A stretch of DNA of 64,000 nucleotides. Origin: DATAOG01 sp963757395. GTDB taxonomy: Bacteria > Pseudomonadota > Alphaproteobacteria > Geminicoccales > Geminicoccaceae. The stretch lies in contig CAVWRK010000012.1 in assembly GCA_963757395.1 (NCBI GenBank), positions 186,001-250,000 of the forward strand, given 5' to 3'. The translations under genes and the position numbers were made by a program. This document shows, piece by piece, positions 35,178 through 43,413 of the stretch; position 1 is the stretch's first letter, and each line of letters starts with the position of its first letter. A model generated the notes under the pieces. The model ran no database searches, was not told where the DNA came from, and saw nothing but the letters and a program-made list of their open reading frames with translations.

Positions 35178-35333
35178 CCGGCCCCGACCGTCGGGCCTGA
35201 GGCGCCCTTGCCTGAGGGAATGGCCATGAGCTACGCTCGTCGCTTGCGCGGTGCCTTGGAACCAGCCGCGATCGATCGCTGGGGGCGGAGTTCAGTCGCC
35301 CCCGGGCGGCAGGCGGGGCGGACCGAACGAGCG

Positions 35334-36269
35334 ATGGAAACCCAGTTGCCACCCCTGACGGCCCTGCGCTGCTTCGAGACGGCGGCGCGCCGGCAGAGCT
35401 TCACGCTCGCGGCCAACGAGCTGTTCCTGACGCCATCGGCGGTCAGCCACCAGATCAAGTCGCTCGAGGCTTTCCTCGACACCCAGCTCTTTCTCAGGGC
35501 CGGCCGCAAGATGCTGCTGACCGATGCCGGCGCCTCCTACTACGAGCACATCCGCAGCGCCTTCAACGAGATCCTGGCCGCCACCCGCGCGCTCGCCGAA
35601 CCGAGGACGGGCGCGACCCTCAAGGTCAATGTGGCGCCTCATTTCGCCTCGGTCTGGCTGATGCCGCGGTTTGCCGATTTCGTGCGCACGCATCACGATC
35701 TCGAGCTGCAGGTGTTCACCCACAGGCATCCGGTCAGCTTCGCGGACTCGTCGATCGACTGCGAGATCCGCTACGGCCACGGCAAGTGGCTGAACCTGTG
35801 CTCGGACCTGTTGCTGCACGACGTCCTGACCCCGCTGTGCAGCCCACGCCTGGCGGCGAGCGGCGGCCTCGCCGAGCCCGCCGACATCACCAAGCACACC
35901 CTGATCTACAGCAACCGGCGGACGAGCTGGAGCAGCTGGGCCGCCCAATGCCATGTCTCCGGCGTCGAGCGGGCGACCAAGCTCCACGTCGATCGCTCGA
36001 CCCTCGCCCTCGACGCCGCGATCGCCGGGATCGGCATCGCGCTCGAGAGCGTTCTGCTGGCCGATCAGGCGATGGCCGCCGGCGAGCTGGTGGCACCCCT
36101 GAAGCAGCACTGCATCAGCAAGGAGGCCTACTATCTCGCCTATCCCAAGAGCCACGCCAAGATCGAGCGCGTGAGCCTGTTCCGCTCCTGGCTCATGGAC
36201 ATGCTGAAGGAGCAGAAGCCGGAGCTGGCGGCGCCGAGCCGCGTGGCCGCGGCGGGCAAGGCCGCCTAG
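35334..36269 (+). CDS. LysR-family transcriptional regulator (GcvA-like)
   Basis: A 311-residue LysR-type regulator. The winged helix-turn-helix is LPPLTALRCFETAARRQSFTLAANELFLTPSAVSHQIKSLEAFLDTQLFLR (about 6-56), followed by a linker helix and a substrate-binding domain with SVWLMPRFADFVRTHHDLEL. The form and length match the GcvA subgroup. ATG 35334 begins right before the conserved start; the longer frame to 35208 is not conserved. It lies inside the island of five shared operator copies, whose TTCA-N9/10-TGAR dyads suit a LysR dimer, so it is the best candidate to bind them. No operator copy is seen before its own gene. Confidence 0.9.
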   Translation: METQLPPLTALRCFETAARRQSFTLAANELFLTPSAVSHQIKSLEAFLDTQLFLRAGRKMLLTDAGASYYEHIRSAFNEILAATRALAEPRTGATLKVNVAPHFASVWLMPRFADFVRTHHDLELQVFTHRHPVSFADSSIDCEIRYGHGKWLNLCSDLLLHDVLTPLCSPRLAASGGLAEPADITKHTLIYSNRRTSWSSWAAQCHVSGVERATKLHVDRSTLALDAAIAGIGIALESVLLADQAMAAGELVAPLKQHCISKEAYYLAYPKSHAKIERVSLFRSWLMDMLKEQKPELAAPSRVAAAGKAA

Positions 36270-36305
36270 ATCGAGACCGCGGCGCCGGCGACCGGATGAC
36301 CGCAA

Positions 36306-36334
36306 TTCACCGCCCGAATGAGTTTTTTTCGTTT
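36306..36334 (+). promoter_or_regulatory. Shared operator, copy C
   Basis: TTCA, 9 bp, TGAG, then seven Ts and CGTTT. It lies 120 bp before the FAD oxidoreductase at 36454 and directly after the LysR gene. An outer dyad, ATGAG at 36318 and CTCAT at 36335, flanks the T tract. Confidence 0.72.
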
Positions 36335-36453
36335 CTCATGGCCCGCCCCGCATCTGATACTCGCGCCGACACCACGCGGCGGGCGGTTCCTGCGATGCCA
36401 GACCCGGTCTCAGAGCGCTTTGCTTCGGCAATCGATGTCGGCACCGCGCTGAC

Positions 36454-37689
36454 ATGAAGGTCGTCGTCATCGGTGCGGGCATCGTCGGTATCTGCTGCGC
36501 CAGCTATCTTCAGCGCGACGGCCACGAGCTCACCGTGCTCGACCCGGTCGCCCCGGGCGGCAATTGCTCGTTCGGCAACTCCGGCAGCATCGCGCCGGGC
36601 TCCTGCGTGCCCCTGGCGCTCCCGGGCGTGGTCCGCAAGGTGCCGTCCTGGCTGCTCGATCCCGAAGGACCGCTCAAGGTCGACTGGGCCTACCTGCCGC
36701 GCGCCTTGCCCTGGCTCGCGCAGTTCCTGCGCTCGAGCCGGCCGGAACGGGCCGCGGCCGCGTCCGCAGCCCTGCGCGCGCTGCATCAGAACACCTTCGA
36801 GAACTACCTGCCCCTGCTCCAGCGCTCGGGCGGCGGGGATCTGATCCAACGCCCGGGCCAGCTCTATGTCTACGACAGCGAGGACGCCTTCCGGCACGAC
36901 CAGGCGTCCCTGGATCTGCGGCGCCGCCAGCAGGTGCCGATGGAGGTCCTCGACGGCGATGCGGCGCGCGCCCTGGAGCCGAGCCTGTCGCCCCAGATCC
37001 GGCGCGCGGTCCTGTTCCCCGATGCCGGTCACTGCGTCGACCCGGAGGGCATCGTGCAGGTCCTGGCGGCGGCGATCGAGCGCCATGGCGGCGTCCTGAA
37101 GCGCGAGCGGGTGGTCGATGTCGAGCGCGGCCCGGCCGGCCTCGAGAGCCTGCGGACCGATGCGGCGACCTATCATCCCGATGCGGTCGTGGTCGCGGCC
37201 GGCGCCTGGTCGGGACAGCTCGCGGCCCGCTTCGGCCAGCGCATCCCGGTCGAGACCTTGCGCGGCTATCACGTCGTGTTCCGCGATCCGGGCATCGAGA
37301 CCAGGATGTCGATCCTGTCGGTGTCCGGCAAATTCTCGGCGACCCCGATGGCGATGGGCCTGCGCTGCGGCGGCACGATCGAGATCGCGGGCTTCGACAA
37401 GCCGCCGGACTACCGGCGGGCGGAGGTCATCGCGCGCCAGGCCAAGCGGCTGTTCCCGGCCCTGCGCACCGAGCCCGTGACCCAGTGGATGGGCCACCGC
37501 CCCGGCACCCCCGACTCGGTGCCGGTGATCGACCGCGCCCGTCAGGCGCCAAACGTCTACTACGCCTTCGGCCATGGCCAGACGGGACTGATCGGCGCCT
37601 CGACGACGGGGCGGCTCGTCGCCGAGCTCGTGGCCGGCCGAGCGCCCGCGATCGACCTCTCGCCCTTCCGCGCCGACCGCTTCGGGTGA
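36454..37689 (+). CDS. FAD-dependent D-amino acid dehydrogenase-like oxidoreductase (DadA-like)
   Basis: A 411-residue flavoprotein of the DAO family. The N-terminal dinucleotide fold is VVVIGAGIVGICCASYLQRDGHELTVLD (residues 3-29), then GGNCSFGNSGSIAPGSCVPLALPG, a DadA-like marker, a middle FAD contact VVVAAGAWSGQLAARFG, and the C-terminal WMGHRPGTPDSVPVIDRA and YAFGHGQTGLIGASTTGRLVAEL. It likely oxidises a D-amino or imino acid and passes electrons to the quinone pool. It is a single-gene unit behind operator C and ends at the base next to the stop of the convergent gene. Confidence 0.9.
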   Translation: MKVVVIGAGIVGICCASYLQRDGHELTVLDPVAPGGNCSFGNSGSIAPGSCVPLALPGVVRKVPSWLLDPEGPLKVDWAYLPRALPWLAQFLRSSRPERAAAASAALRALHQNTFENYLPLLQRSGGGDLIQRPGQLYVYDSEDAFRHDQASLDLRRRQQVPMEVLDGDAARALEPSLSPQIRRAVLFPDAGHCVDPEGIVQVLAAAIERHGGVLKRERVVDVERGPAGLESLRTDAATYHPDAVVVAAGAWSGQLAARFGQRIPVETLRGYHVVFRDPGIETRMSILSVSGKFSATPMAMGLRCGGTIEIAGFDKPPDYRRAEVIARQAKRLFPALRTEPVTQWMGHRPGTPDSVPVIDRARQAPNVYYAFGHGQTGLIGASTTGRLVAELVAGRAPAIDLSPFRADRFG

Positions 37690-39135
37690 TCAGCCGATCA
37701 TCTCGCCGCGCGGCAGATGCGGATCGGCCGGCAGCGGAGGCTCCGGAACGTCTTCGGTCAGAAGATCGGCGATCGGCACCAGGCGCGCCGGCGGCCGGGC
37801 CCGCGGCATCTCGACCGCGTCGACCGGGCAGCCGTCACGGGCGGCCAGCAGGCTCGTGAGCGTGCTCAGGCAGAACCGGCCCTGGCACCGGCCCATGCCG
37901 AGACGGGTCGCGCCCTTCAGCGCCATGGCGCTGACGCCGGTCCGGCTCGCGAGCTCGAAGAGCCTCGCCGCGGTCACCTCCTCGCATCGGCAGACCACCG
38001 TTGCGGGCGTGATCAGCCCGAGGAAATCCGGCGGCCGATAGAGGCTCTCGAGCGCTGCCCGAAATCGTTCCATCCGGGCAAGCCGCCGCCGGAGCCTGGC
38101 CTCGCGCCCGCCGCCGCTGGCGCTCCGCCCCAGACGACGGCTGGCCGCGAGGCCGGCGAGCGCCCCTTCCAGCAGGGCGATCTCGACCCCGCCGATCCCC
38201 GCTCCGTCGCCGGCGGCATAGACCTGGGCGCAGCTCGTCTCCAGATCGGCATTGCGCTGCGGCAGCCAGCCGCCCCGCAAATCGTCATGGGCGGTCCGGC
38301 AGCCCAGGATCCGGCAGAGCTCGCTCGAGGCGCGCAGACCGAACCCGGTGACCAGGATCTCGGTCTCGATCGTCCGGGCACGCGCGCGGTCGAGCCCGCC
38401 GTCCTCGCCGATCGGCGCCACGCGCACCGCCTCCAGCCCATCCTTGCCCAGGGCCTCGATGACGGTTGCGCCCGTGCGGAAGGGCACGCCGTGGCGCATC
38501 ATGAGGCCGCGATAGGCGATCGCGAGACGCAGGGTCCGGGGGCTCGCCGTCAGCGCGCCGAGCCGCGGTACGATCCGGCGGCGGACGGGCGCTGCCTCGA
38601 GGACCTCGGCGACCCTCGCCCCGCCGCGCAGCAGGCTGCCGGTCGCCACCAGCAGCAGCGGCCCGTTGCCGGCAACGACCGCGCGTCGCCCGGGCAGCAG
38701 GCGTTGCTCTTTGATCAGGTTCTGGAGCCCGCCGGCGGTGATCACGCCCGGCAAGGTCCAGCCGGGGAAGGGCACCGGCAGATCATGGGCGCCGGTGCAA
38801 AGAATGACGCTGTCCGCCGCCAGCCGCCCGGCGGCCCGCGGGCCGGCGAACGAGAGCACGCGGGCATCGCTGATCGACCAGACGGTGGTCTCGGGCCGGT
38901 AGTCGACGGCCGGATGCCCGACGATGCGCAAGAGACGCTCGGCCCGCGCCCGGTCGTGGTCGAGATCGGTCGTCGCGACCCGGCGGAAGGCGGCCGCGAG
39001 CTGGCGGAAATATTGGCCTCCGGGCTGGCGGTTGTCGTCGATCAGCGTGACCCTGGCGCCGGCGGCAACCGCTTCGGCGGTCGCCGCGAGGCCGGCGGGC
39101 CCGGCGCCGACCACCGCGATCTCGGTCGCCCTCAT
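37690..39135 (-). CDS. NAD(P)/FAD-dependent oxidoreductase with BFD-like Cys domain (hydroxyproline dehydrogenase alpha type)
   Basis: A 481-residue flavoprotein: ATEIAVVGAGPAGLAATAEAVAAGARVTLID (FAD site), RRAVVAGNGPLLLVATGSLLRGG (NAD-like site), and a C-terminal four-cysteine region VVCRCEEVT...GMGRCQGRFC like that of bacterioferritin-associated ferredoxin. This layout is that of the alpha subunit of opine oxidases and D-hydroxyproline dehydrogenases (HcnB/OoxA/LhpE type). The start ATG 39135 overlaps the stop of the upstream FAD subunit by 4 bp (ATGA). The third, 2Fe-2S subunit is encoded divergently at 40511. Confidence 0.88.
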   Translation of the reverse strand: MRATEIAVVGAGPAGLAATAEAVAAGARVTLIDDNRQPGGQYFRQLAAAFRRVATTDLDHDRARAERLLRIVGHPAVDYRPETTVWSISDARVLSFAGPRAAGRLAADSVILCTGAHDLPVPFPGWTLPGVITAGGLQNLIKEQRLLPGRRAVVAGNGPLLLVATGSLLRGGARVAEVLEAAPVRRRIVPRLGALTASPRTLRLAIAYRGLMMRHGVPFRTGATVIEALGKDGLEAVRVAPIGEDGGLDRARARTIETEILVTGFGLRASSELCRILGCRTAHDDLRGGWLPQRNADLETSCAQVYAAGDGAGIGGVEIALLEGALAGLAASRRLGRSASGGGREARLRRRLARMERFRAALESLYRPPDFLGLITPATVVCRCEEVTAARLFELASRTGVSAMALKGATRLGMGRCQGRFCLSTLTSLLAARDGCPVDAVEMPRARPPARLVPIADLLTEDVPEPPLPADPHLPRGEMIG

Positions 39136-40286
39136 GCCGGGGCTCCGCCCGCGGCCAGGCGCGCGTCGCTGTAGCGCGCCGGATCGAAGGCATCGATTGG
39201 CAGCGACGTCCGGCCCTGGGCGATCAGCTCCGCCAGCAGCTGGCCCTGCGCCAGCCCCAGATGAAAGCCGCCCCGCGCCCCGGCCGAGACATAAGCATCG
39301 CGATGGCCGGGCAGGCGCCCGAGCAAGGGCAGGGCGTCCGGAGTCACGGCCTCGAAGCCGGCCCAGCTGCGCACGAGCCGCAGACGCGCGAGCCCGGGGA
39401 CGACCGCCGCCGCCTGCTTGAGATTCTGGATCAGGCGCTCGTGGTCGAGCTCCCGTCGTCCCGAGGCGTAGCCGCCCTGGCCCTGCCAACCGCCGCCAAT
39501 CAGGATCGTGCCGTTGCGATGCTGCTTCAAAGAGAGCACGCCGCCGATGTGGGTGATCACGCGATCGATCAGCGGCGGCGCCGGCTCGGTGACCGAGAGC
39601 ATGTTGACATCGACATAGAGCGGCAGCGTCGCCCCCAGCATCCGGCCGAGCCCGGTGGTCCAGGGCCCCGCCGCCAGCACCAGGCTGCGACAGGCGACCG
39701 TTCCGGACGGGACGGCCAGGCGATAGCGCTCGCCCCGGCGCTCGATCGCCGTGACCGGGGAGCGCGCCACGAGGCGCGCGCCGGCGTGCATGACGGCGGC
39801 CACGAGCGACGGGCCGGTCAGCAGCGGGCTCGCATAGCCGTCCTCGGCGCAAAAGGTCGCCGCCCGTACCGACGCCCCGAGCCAGGGCGCGAAGGCCGCG
39901 AGCGCCGGCCCCTCGAGCCCATCGGTCGCGACGCCTGCGAGCGCCTGCTGCTGCGCATAGCGGCGGAGCTCGCCGGCCTGCGCCTCGGAGGTCGCGACCC
40001 GCAGTCCGCCCGGCCGCGCGAAGCCGGCCTCGATGCCGATCTCCCGCAACCGCTCCCAAAGATCGAGCGCGCGCCGCGCCAGAGCCAGGACGGGGAGGAT
40101 CTTGACCTGCAGCGAGAGCGTGCCGGCGTTGGCGCCCGAGGCCTCGCTCCAGGGCTCGGCGCGCTCGAGGACCACGACCTCGGTGCCGCCCTGGGCGAGA
40201 AACAGCGCCGCGCTCAGGCCCGCGATGCCGCCGCCGACCACGGCGACCTCGGCATCGCGCGGCCGGTTGCACCAACCCCTCGCCAT
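39132..40286 (-). CDS. FAD-dependent oxidoreductase, DAO family (beta subunit of the same dehydrogenase)
   Basis: A 384-residue FAD enzyme beginning DAEVAVVGGGIAGLSAALFLAQGGTEVVVLE with the ASGANAGTLSLQ segment of the DAO family, CRSLVLAAGPWTTGLGRMLG, and a C-terminal FEAVTPDALPLLGRLPG then GARGGFHLGLAQGQLLAELI. This is the catalytic subunit of HcnC/OoxB/LhpB-type dehydrogenases. I chose ATG 40286 because GAGGA precedes it; the frame extends to ATG 40325 or 40367, but 40367 would lie inside operator D. It is the first gene of the minus-strand unit, followed by the alpha subunit. Confidence 0.88.
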   Translation of the reverse strand: MARGWCNRPRDAEVAVVGGGIAGLSAALFLAQGGTEVVVLERAEPWSEASGANAGTLSLQVKILPVLALARRALDLWERLREIGIEAGFARPGGLRVATSEAQAGELRRYAQQQALAGVATDGLEGPALAAFAPWLGASVRAATFCAEDGYASPLLTGPSLVAAVMHAGARLVARSPVTAIERRGERYRLAVPSGTVACRSLVLAAGPWTTGLGRMLGATLPLYVDVNMLSVTEPAPPLIDRVITHIGGVLSLKQHRNGTILIGGGWQGQGGYASGRRELDHERLIQNLKQAAAVVPGLARLRLVRSWAGFEAVTPDALPLLGRLPGHRDAYVSAGARGGFHLGLAQGQLLAELIAQGRTSLPIDAFDPARYSDARLAAGGAPA

Positions 40287-40350
40287 GGTGGCCGACGATC
40301 CTCGCTCCTGCCTGCCGTCGGCCATGATCGTTCTGGTTCTGGCCGAGCGG

Positions 40351-40379
40351 AAACGAAAAGAACTCACCGCAACTATGAA
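40351..40379 (-). promoter_or_regulatory. Shared operator, copy D
   Basis: Read on the minus strand it is TTCA, 9 bp, TGAG, then TTCTTTT and CGTTT. It faces the FAD subunit gene, 65 bp before its ATG at 40286. Copy E for the divergent unit is 52 bp away. Confidence 0.7.
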
Positions 40380-40430
40380 TTCAACTCAATCATCCGCCGA
40401 TCCCCTTTCGCATCCCGTGGTTGAGGGCAC

Positions 40431-40460
40431 TTCATGGCGGCGCGTGAAAAATTTTCAGTT
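40431..40460 (+). promoter_or_regulatory. Shared operator, copy E
   Basis: TTCA, 10 bp, TGAA, then AAATTTT and CAGTT in place of CGTTT, the most divergent copy. It ends 50 bp before the 2Fe-2S subunit gene. Confidence 0.6.
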
Positions 40461-40510
40461 CACATCAATTTCAGCATCGAGGATCATCCGGAGGGCTCGG
40501 TGGAGACTGA

Positions 40511-40849
40511 ATGATCGTGACTTGGCCGAGCGAAATACGGGTCTTGACCATGGCGGAGGCAATGCGCATCGACCGCGGGCTGGAGCGCGGTGCGCCGTTC
40601 GAGTTCCAGGTGGATGGCAGGAGCGTGCCGGCGTTCGCCGGCGAAAGCGTGGCGGCCGCGCTGATGGCCGCCGGCCGGCACGCGCTGCGGGTCACGGCCG
40701 GCGGTGAAAGCCGGGGCTACTGGTGCGGCATGGGGGTGTGCTGGGACTGCATGATGTGGCTCGAGGACGTAGGCGGCGTGCGGACCTGCCAACTGGCCGC
40801 CGCGCCGGGGATGCGGCTGCGCAGCATGCGCGGCGCGGGTGCGGGCTAG
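40511..40849 (+). CDS. 2Fe-2S subunit (gamma type) of the dehydrogenase
   Basis: A 112-residue ferredoxin-like protein. After FEFQVDGRSVPAFAGESVAAALMAAG, the fold of plant-type 2Fe-2S domains, the ligands are CGMGVCWDC and the last Cys in GGVRTCQL. This matches the small subunit HcnA/OoxC/LhpF of opine and hydroxyproline dehydrogenases. A GGAG site lies 6 bp before ATG 40511. It is divergent from its two partner subunits, with operators D and E in between, which should keep all three in step. Confidence 0.88.
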   Translation: MIVTWPSEIRVLTMAEAMRIDRGLERGAPFEFQVDGRSVPAFAGESVAAALMAAGRHALRVTAGGESRGYWCGMGVCWDCMMWLEDVGGVRTCQLAAAPGMRLRSMRGAGAG

Positions 40850-41944
40850 ATGACCGGGCCCGCCGATCTGCTCATCTTCGGCAGCGGCGCCTTCGCCGCC
40901 CGGATCGTGTTCGACATCGCCGCGACCGCGAGCGAGCCCGTCACCGTGGCGATCGCCGGGCGCAATGCGCTGCGGCGGGACTGGCTGCGCGTCGCCGCCA
41001 ATGCCCGGGCCGCGAACTTTGGCCGGCCGGCGTTCTTCGACGCCCAGGCCGTCGACCTCGCAGAGCCGGATGCCGCCGACGAGCTGATCCTTGCCTGTCG
41101 TCCCAAGGTCGTGGTCCAGGCAGCCACGACCCAGACCTCCGCGGTCATCAGCGGCCAGAAGGACGCCTGGGGCCAGCTGGTGGCCGAAGGCGGGCTCGGC
41201 ATCACGGCCGTGTTCAACGCGCTCTTCTCGAGCCGCGTCGCCCGCGCCCTGCAGCGGGCGGGCTCGGACGCCCGGTTCGTCAACTGCGGCTTTCCCGACG
41301 TCGTGAACTCGATGCTCGCCGCCCTCGGCCTGCCGATCACCTGCGGCTTCGGCAATGTCGCGATCCTGGCGACCGCCTTCGCGGGCGAGCACGGCATCCG
41401 CGTGCCCGGCCGGCTGAAGGTGCTGGCCCACTACGAGACCATCGGCGCCTGGCGGCGCCCCGCCGAGGAACGCGCCGGCATGCCGGCGGCGCGGGTCTGG
41501 ATCGATGATGCCGAGGTCCTGGACATCTATGCCGCTTTCCGCGGTGTGCGGCTGACGCCGGAGCCGGTGATCGACATCTCGGGCGCCAACGGCGTGCCAC
41601 TGATCCTGGCGATGATCACGGGCCAGGCGTGGCAGGGTCACGCGCCGGGCCCCAACGGCCTGCCCGGCGGCTATCCCGTGGCCTATCGCGACGGCAGGCT
41701 GGATCTGGACCTGCCGGCGCCGATCGGCCGTGCCGAGGCGATCGCCTGGAACGGCCGCTTCAACACCGAGATCGGCCTGTCGGTCGACGCCTCGGGCCGC
41801 GCCCATTACGGCGGCCGGCTGCACGAGAAGCTGAGGGCGATCAGCCCATCGCTCGCGGAAGGTTTCGCGTTGCGCGACATCGAGGCGGTCCACAAGGAGA
41901 TGGTGGACCTGCGGGCCAGGCTTCAGGCGCAGCCGTCCTCCTGA
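40850..41944 (+). CDS. Hypothetical Rossmann-fold protein (saccharopine-dehydrogenase-like)
   Basis: A 364-residue protein of no certain family. The start LLIFGSGAFAARIVFDIAA is a dinucleotide-binding fold, followed by VTVAIAGRNALRRDWLRV and ADELILACRPKVVVQAATTQTS, as in saccharopine dehydrogenase-like and homospermidine synthase-like reductases. The segment DARFVNCGFPDVVNSMLAALGLPITCGFGNVA may form the substrate site. It starts the base after the 2Fe-2S subunit's stop, so it belongs to the same regulated unit. It could reduce or cyclise an amino-acid intermediate of the pathway, which is inference. Confidence 0.55.
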   Translation: MTGPADLLIFGSGAFAARIVFDIAATASEPVTVAIAGRNALRRDWLRVAANARAANFGRPAFFDAQAVDLAEPDAADELILACRPKVVVQAATTQTSAVISGQKDAWGQLVAEGGLGITAVFNALFSSRVARALQRAGSDARFVNCGFPDVVNSMLAALGLPITCGFGNVAILATAFAGEHGIRVPGRLKVLAHYETIGAWRRPAEERAGMPAARVWIDDAEVLDIYAAFRGVRLTPEPVIDISGANGVPLILAMITGQAWQGHAPGPNGLPGGYPVAYRDGRLDLDLPAPIGRAEAIAWNGRFNTEIGLSVDASGRAHYGGRLHEKLRAISPSLAEGFALRDIEAVHKEMVDLRARLQAQPSS

Positions 41945-42023
41945 GGCCAAGGGCCCGGCGCGAGCCTAGGGGGGCGGAGACAGGCATACGCCAACGGCGG
42001 TGGGGCTGCCCGACCGCTCGCGC

Positions 42024-43097
42024 TCAGAGCTGGTCGAGCGGGATCTGCAGGCCGACCACCTGGCCGACCGTGTCGTTCCACTCGGCGGCGCAGTCCTTGC
42101 CGCAACGCTTGGCCCAGGCGACCAGCACCACGTCCTGCATCAGCTCCTTGTGCTTGGCCCGGTCGGCATCGCCGATCGGCACCAGGGTCATCTCGGCCAT
42201 CTTGCCCATCTCGCAGGGCTGCTTGCCGAAGTTGCAGTTCTCGGCGTCGGCGACCGCCTTGGCCGCGGTGTCCCACATCTTGTCCTCGAACTGGCCGAAC
42301 TGCTCGGTGAAGAACGCCTGCACCGCGGGCGGGAAGCCGTTCCAGGCGTCGAGGTTGACGCCCTGGTAGTTGATGCTCCAGCCGAGGTACATCGGGTAGA
42401 GATAGCTCGTGACCTCCGGCCAGCCGGCGGTGTTGCCCGACAGCGTCCCGGTCACCGCACAGTCGACCACGCCCCGCTGCAGCGCCGGCACGACCTCGGC
42501 GAACGGCATGCTGATCGTGGTGCCGCCGACCGCGTCGATGAAGTCGGCCATGGTCTTGTTGAACACCCGGATCTTGCGGCCGGCGAGATCGCCGAGACCG
42601 GACAGCGCATCGCGGCACCAGAACACCTGCGGCGGGTTGGTGCCGAGCGCCAGGAGCTTGGTGTTGAACTTCGCCTCCATGACCCGGCCCATGACCGGCG
42701 CCCAGGCCTCGCAGGCGGCGCGCGCGGTCTCGATGTCGAGGGCGAGCCCGGCGAGGTCGCAGCCCTCGAACACCGGATCGTCGCCGGCCATCTTGGAGAT
42801 GTCGCCGGCGCCGAAATCGGTCACGCCGAGCGTGGTCATGCGCATGATCTGCGGGTCCTTGATCCCGGCCAGATCGATCGGCGCGAACTCGGCGGTGATC
42901 TTGCCGCCGGACGCCTTCGGGATGGTCTCGTTCCAGAACGGCACCTCGTCGCCGAACGAGACGATGGTCTTGGAATTGAGGCCGATCCCCTTGACCTTCA
43001 GCTCGGGCAGCTCGCCTTCGGCGGCCGCGCTGGCAGCGACACCGAAGAGCATCCCGGCCGCGGCCAGGGCCAAGACGCGGTGGGGCTTGGTGGTCAT
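42024..43097 (-). CDS. TRAP transporter substrate-binding protein (DctP-like), orphan
   Basis: A 357-residue periplasmic binding protein. A Sec signal peptide (VLALAAAGMLFGVAASAAAE) is cleaved near residue 26. The mature part has FGDEVPFWNETIPKASGGKITAEF, LAGRKIRVFNKTMADFIDAVGGTTISMPFAEVVPALQRGVVDCAVTGT, the DctP signature with the conserved carboxylate-binding Arg in KIRV. ATG 43097 has GGAGGGAG upstream. No small or large membrane subunit (DctQ, DctM) lies beside it, so it must work with a set encoded elsewhere or be a leftover. Confidence 0.9.
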   Translation of the reverse strand: MTTKPHRVLALAAAGMLFGVAASAAAEGELPELKVKGIGLNSKTIVSFGDEVPFWNETIPKASGGKITAEFAPIDLAGIKDPQIMRMTTLGVTDFGAGDISKMAGDDPVFEGCDLAGLALDIETARAACEAWAPVMGRVMEAKFNTKLLALGTNPPQVFWCRDALSGLGDLAGRKIRVFNKTMADFIDAVGGTTISMPFAEVVPALQRGVVDCAVTGTLSGNTAGWPEVTSYLYPMYLGWSINYQGVNLDAWNGFPPAVQAFFTEQFGQFEDKMWDTAAKAVADAENCNFGKQPCEMGKMAEMTLVPIGDADRAKHKELMQDVVLVAWAKRCGKDCAAEWNDTVGQVVGLQIPLDQL

Positions 43098-43413
43098 GTC
43101 AGGCTCCCTCCATCGTTTGCCGCCGAGGCGGCGCCGCCGCCGAACGGTTCCCAGGTTAGGGTCGGATCCGGGTCTTCGACAAGCGTCAAGTCCCGCCTCG
43201 CCCACCACGAAGCCACCGAGTGCGCTCTGCGATCGATCAGATTGGCCATTGCATAGGAGTATTATCCCATGGTATCAGACGCGACCGGGCGGGCGGCGAT
43301 CGGCCTCGACGGATCGCGGAGCGGATGGAACCGATGGCAGACGCTGAAGATCCGCCTCGTCGACCCGGATTGGCTGCCGGCGGGCTCATGGCTGGCGTGC
43401 CTCTCCGACCGGT
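43098..43413. other. Intergenic, no gene
   Basis: These 316 bp lie between two minus-strand genes. A short open frame on the plus strand (43269-43505) overlaps the HD-domain gene and has no family motif. The stretch should carry the promoter of the TRAP binding protein, but none of the shared operator copies is present here. Confidence 0.4.

Noticed and set aside
37690..40275. An 861-codon open frame on the minus strand that looks like a fusion of two oxidoreductases
   Set aside because: The first part is out-of-frame text of the beta subunit. The real genes are separate, meet at an ATGA overlap at 39132-39135, and each has its own clear start.
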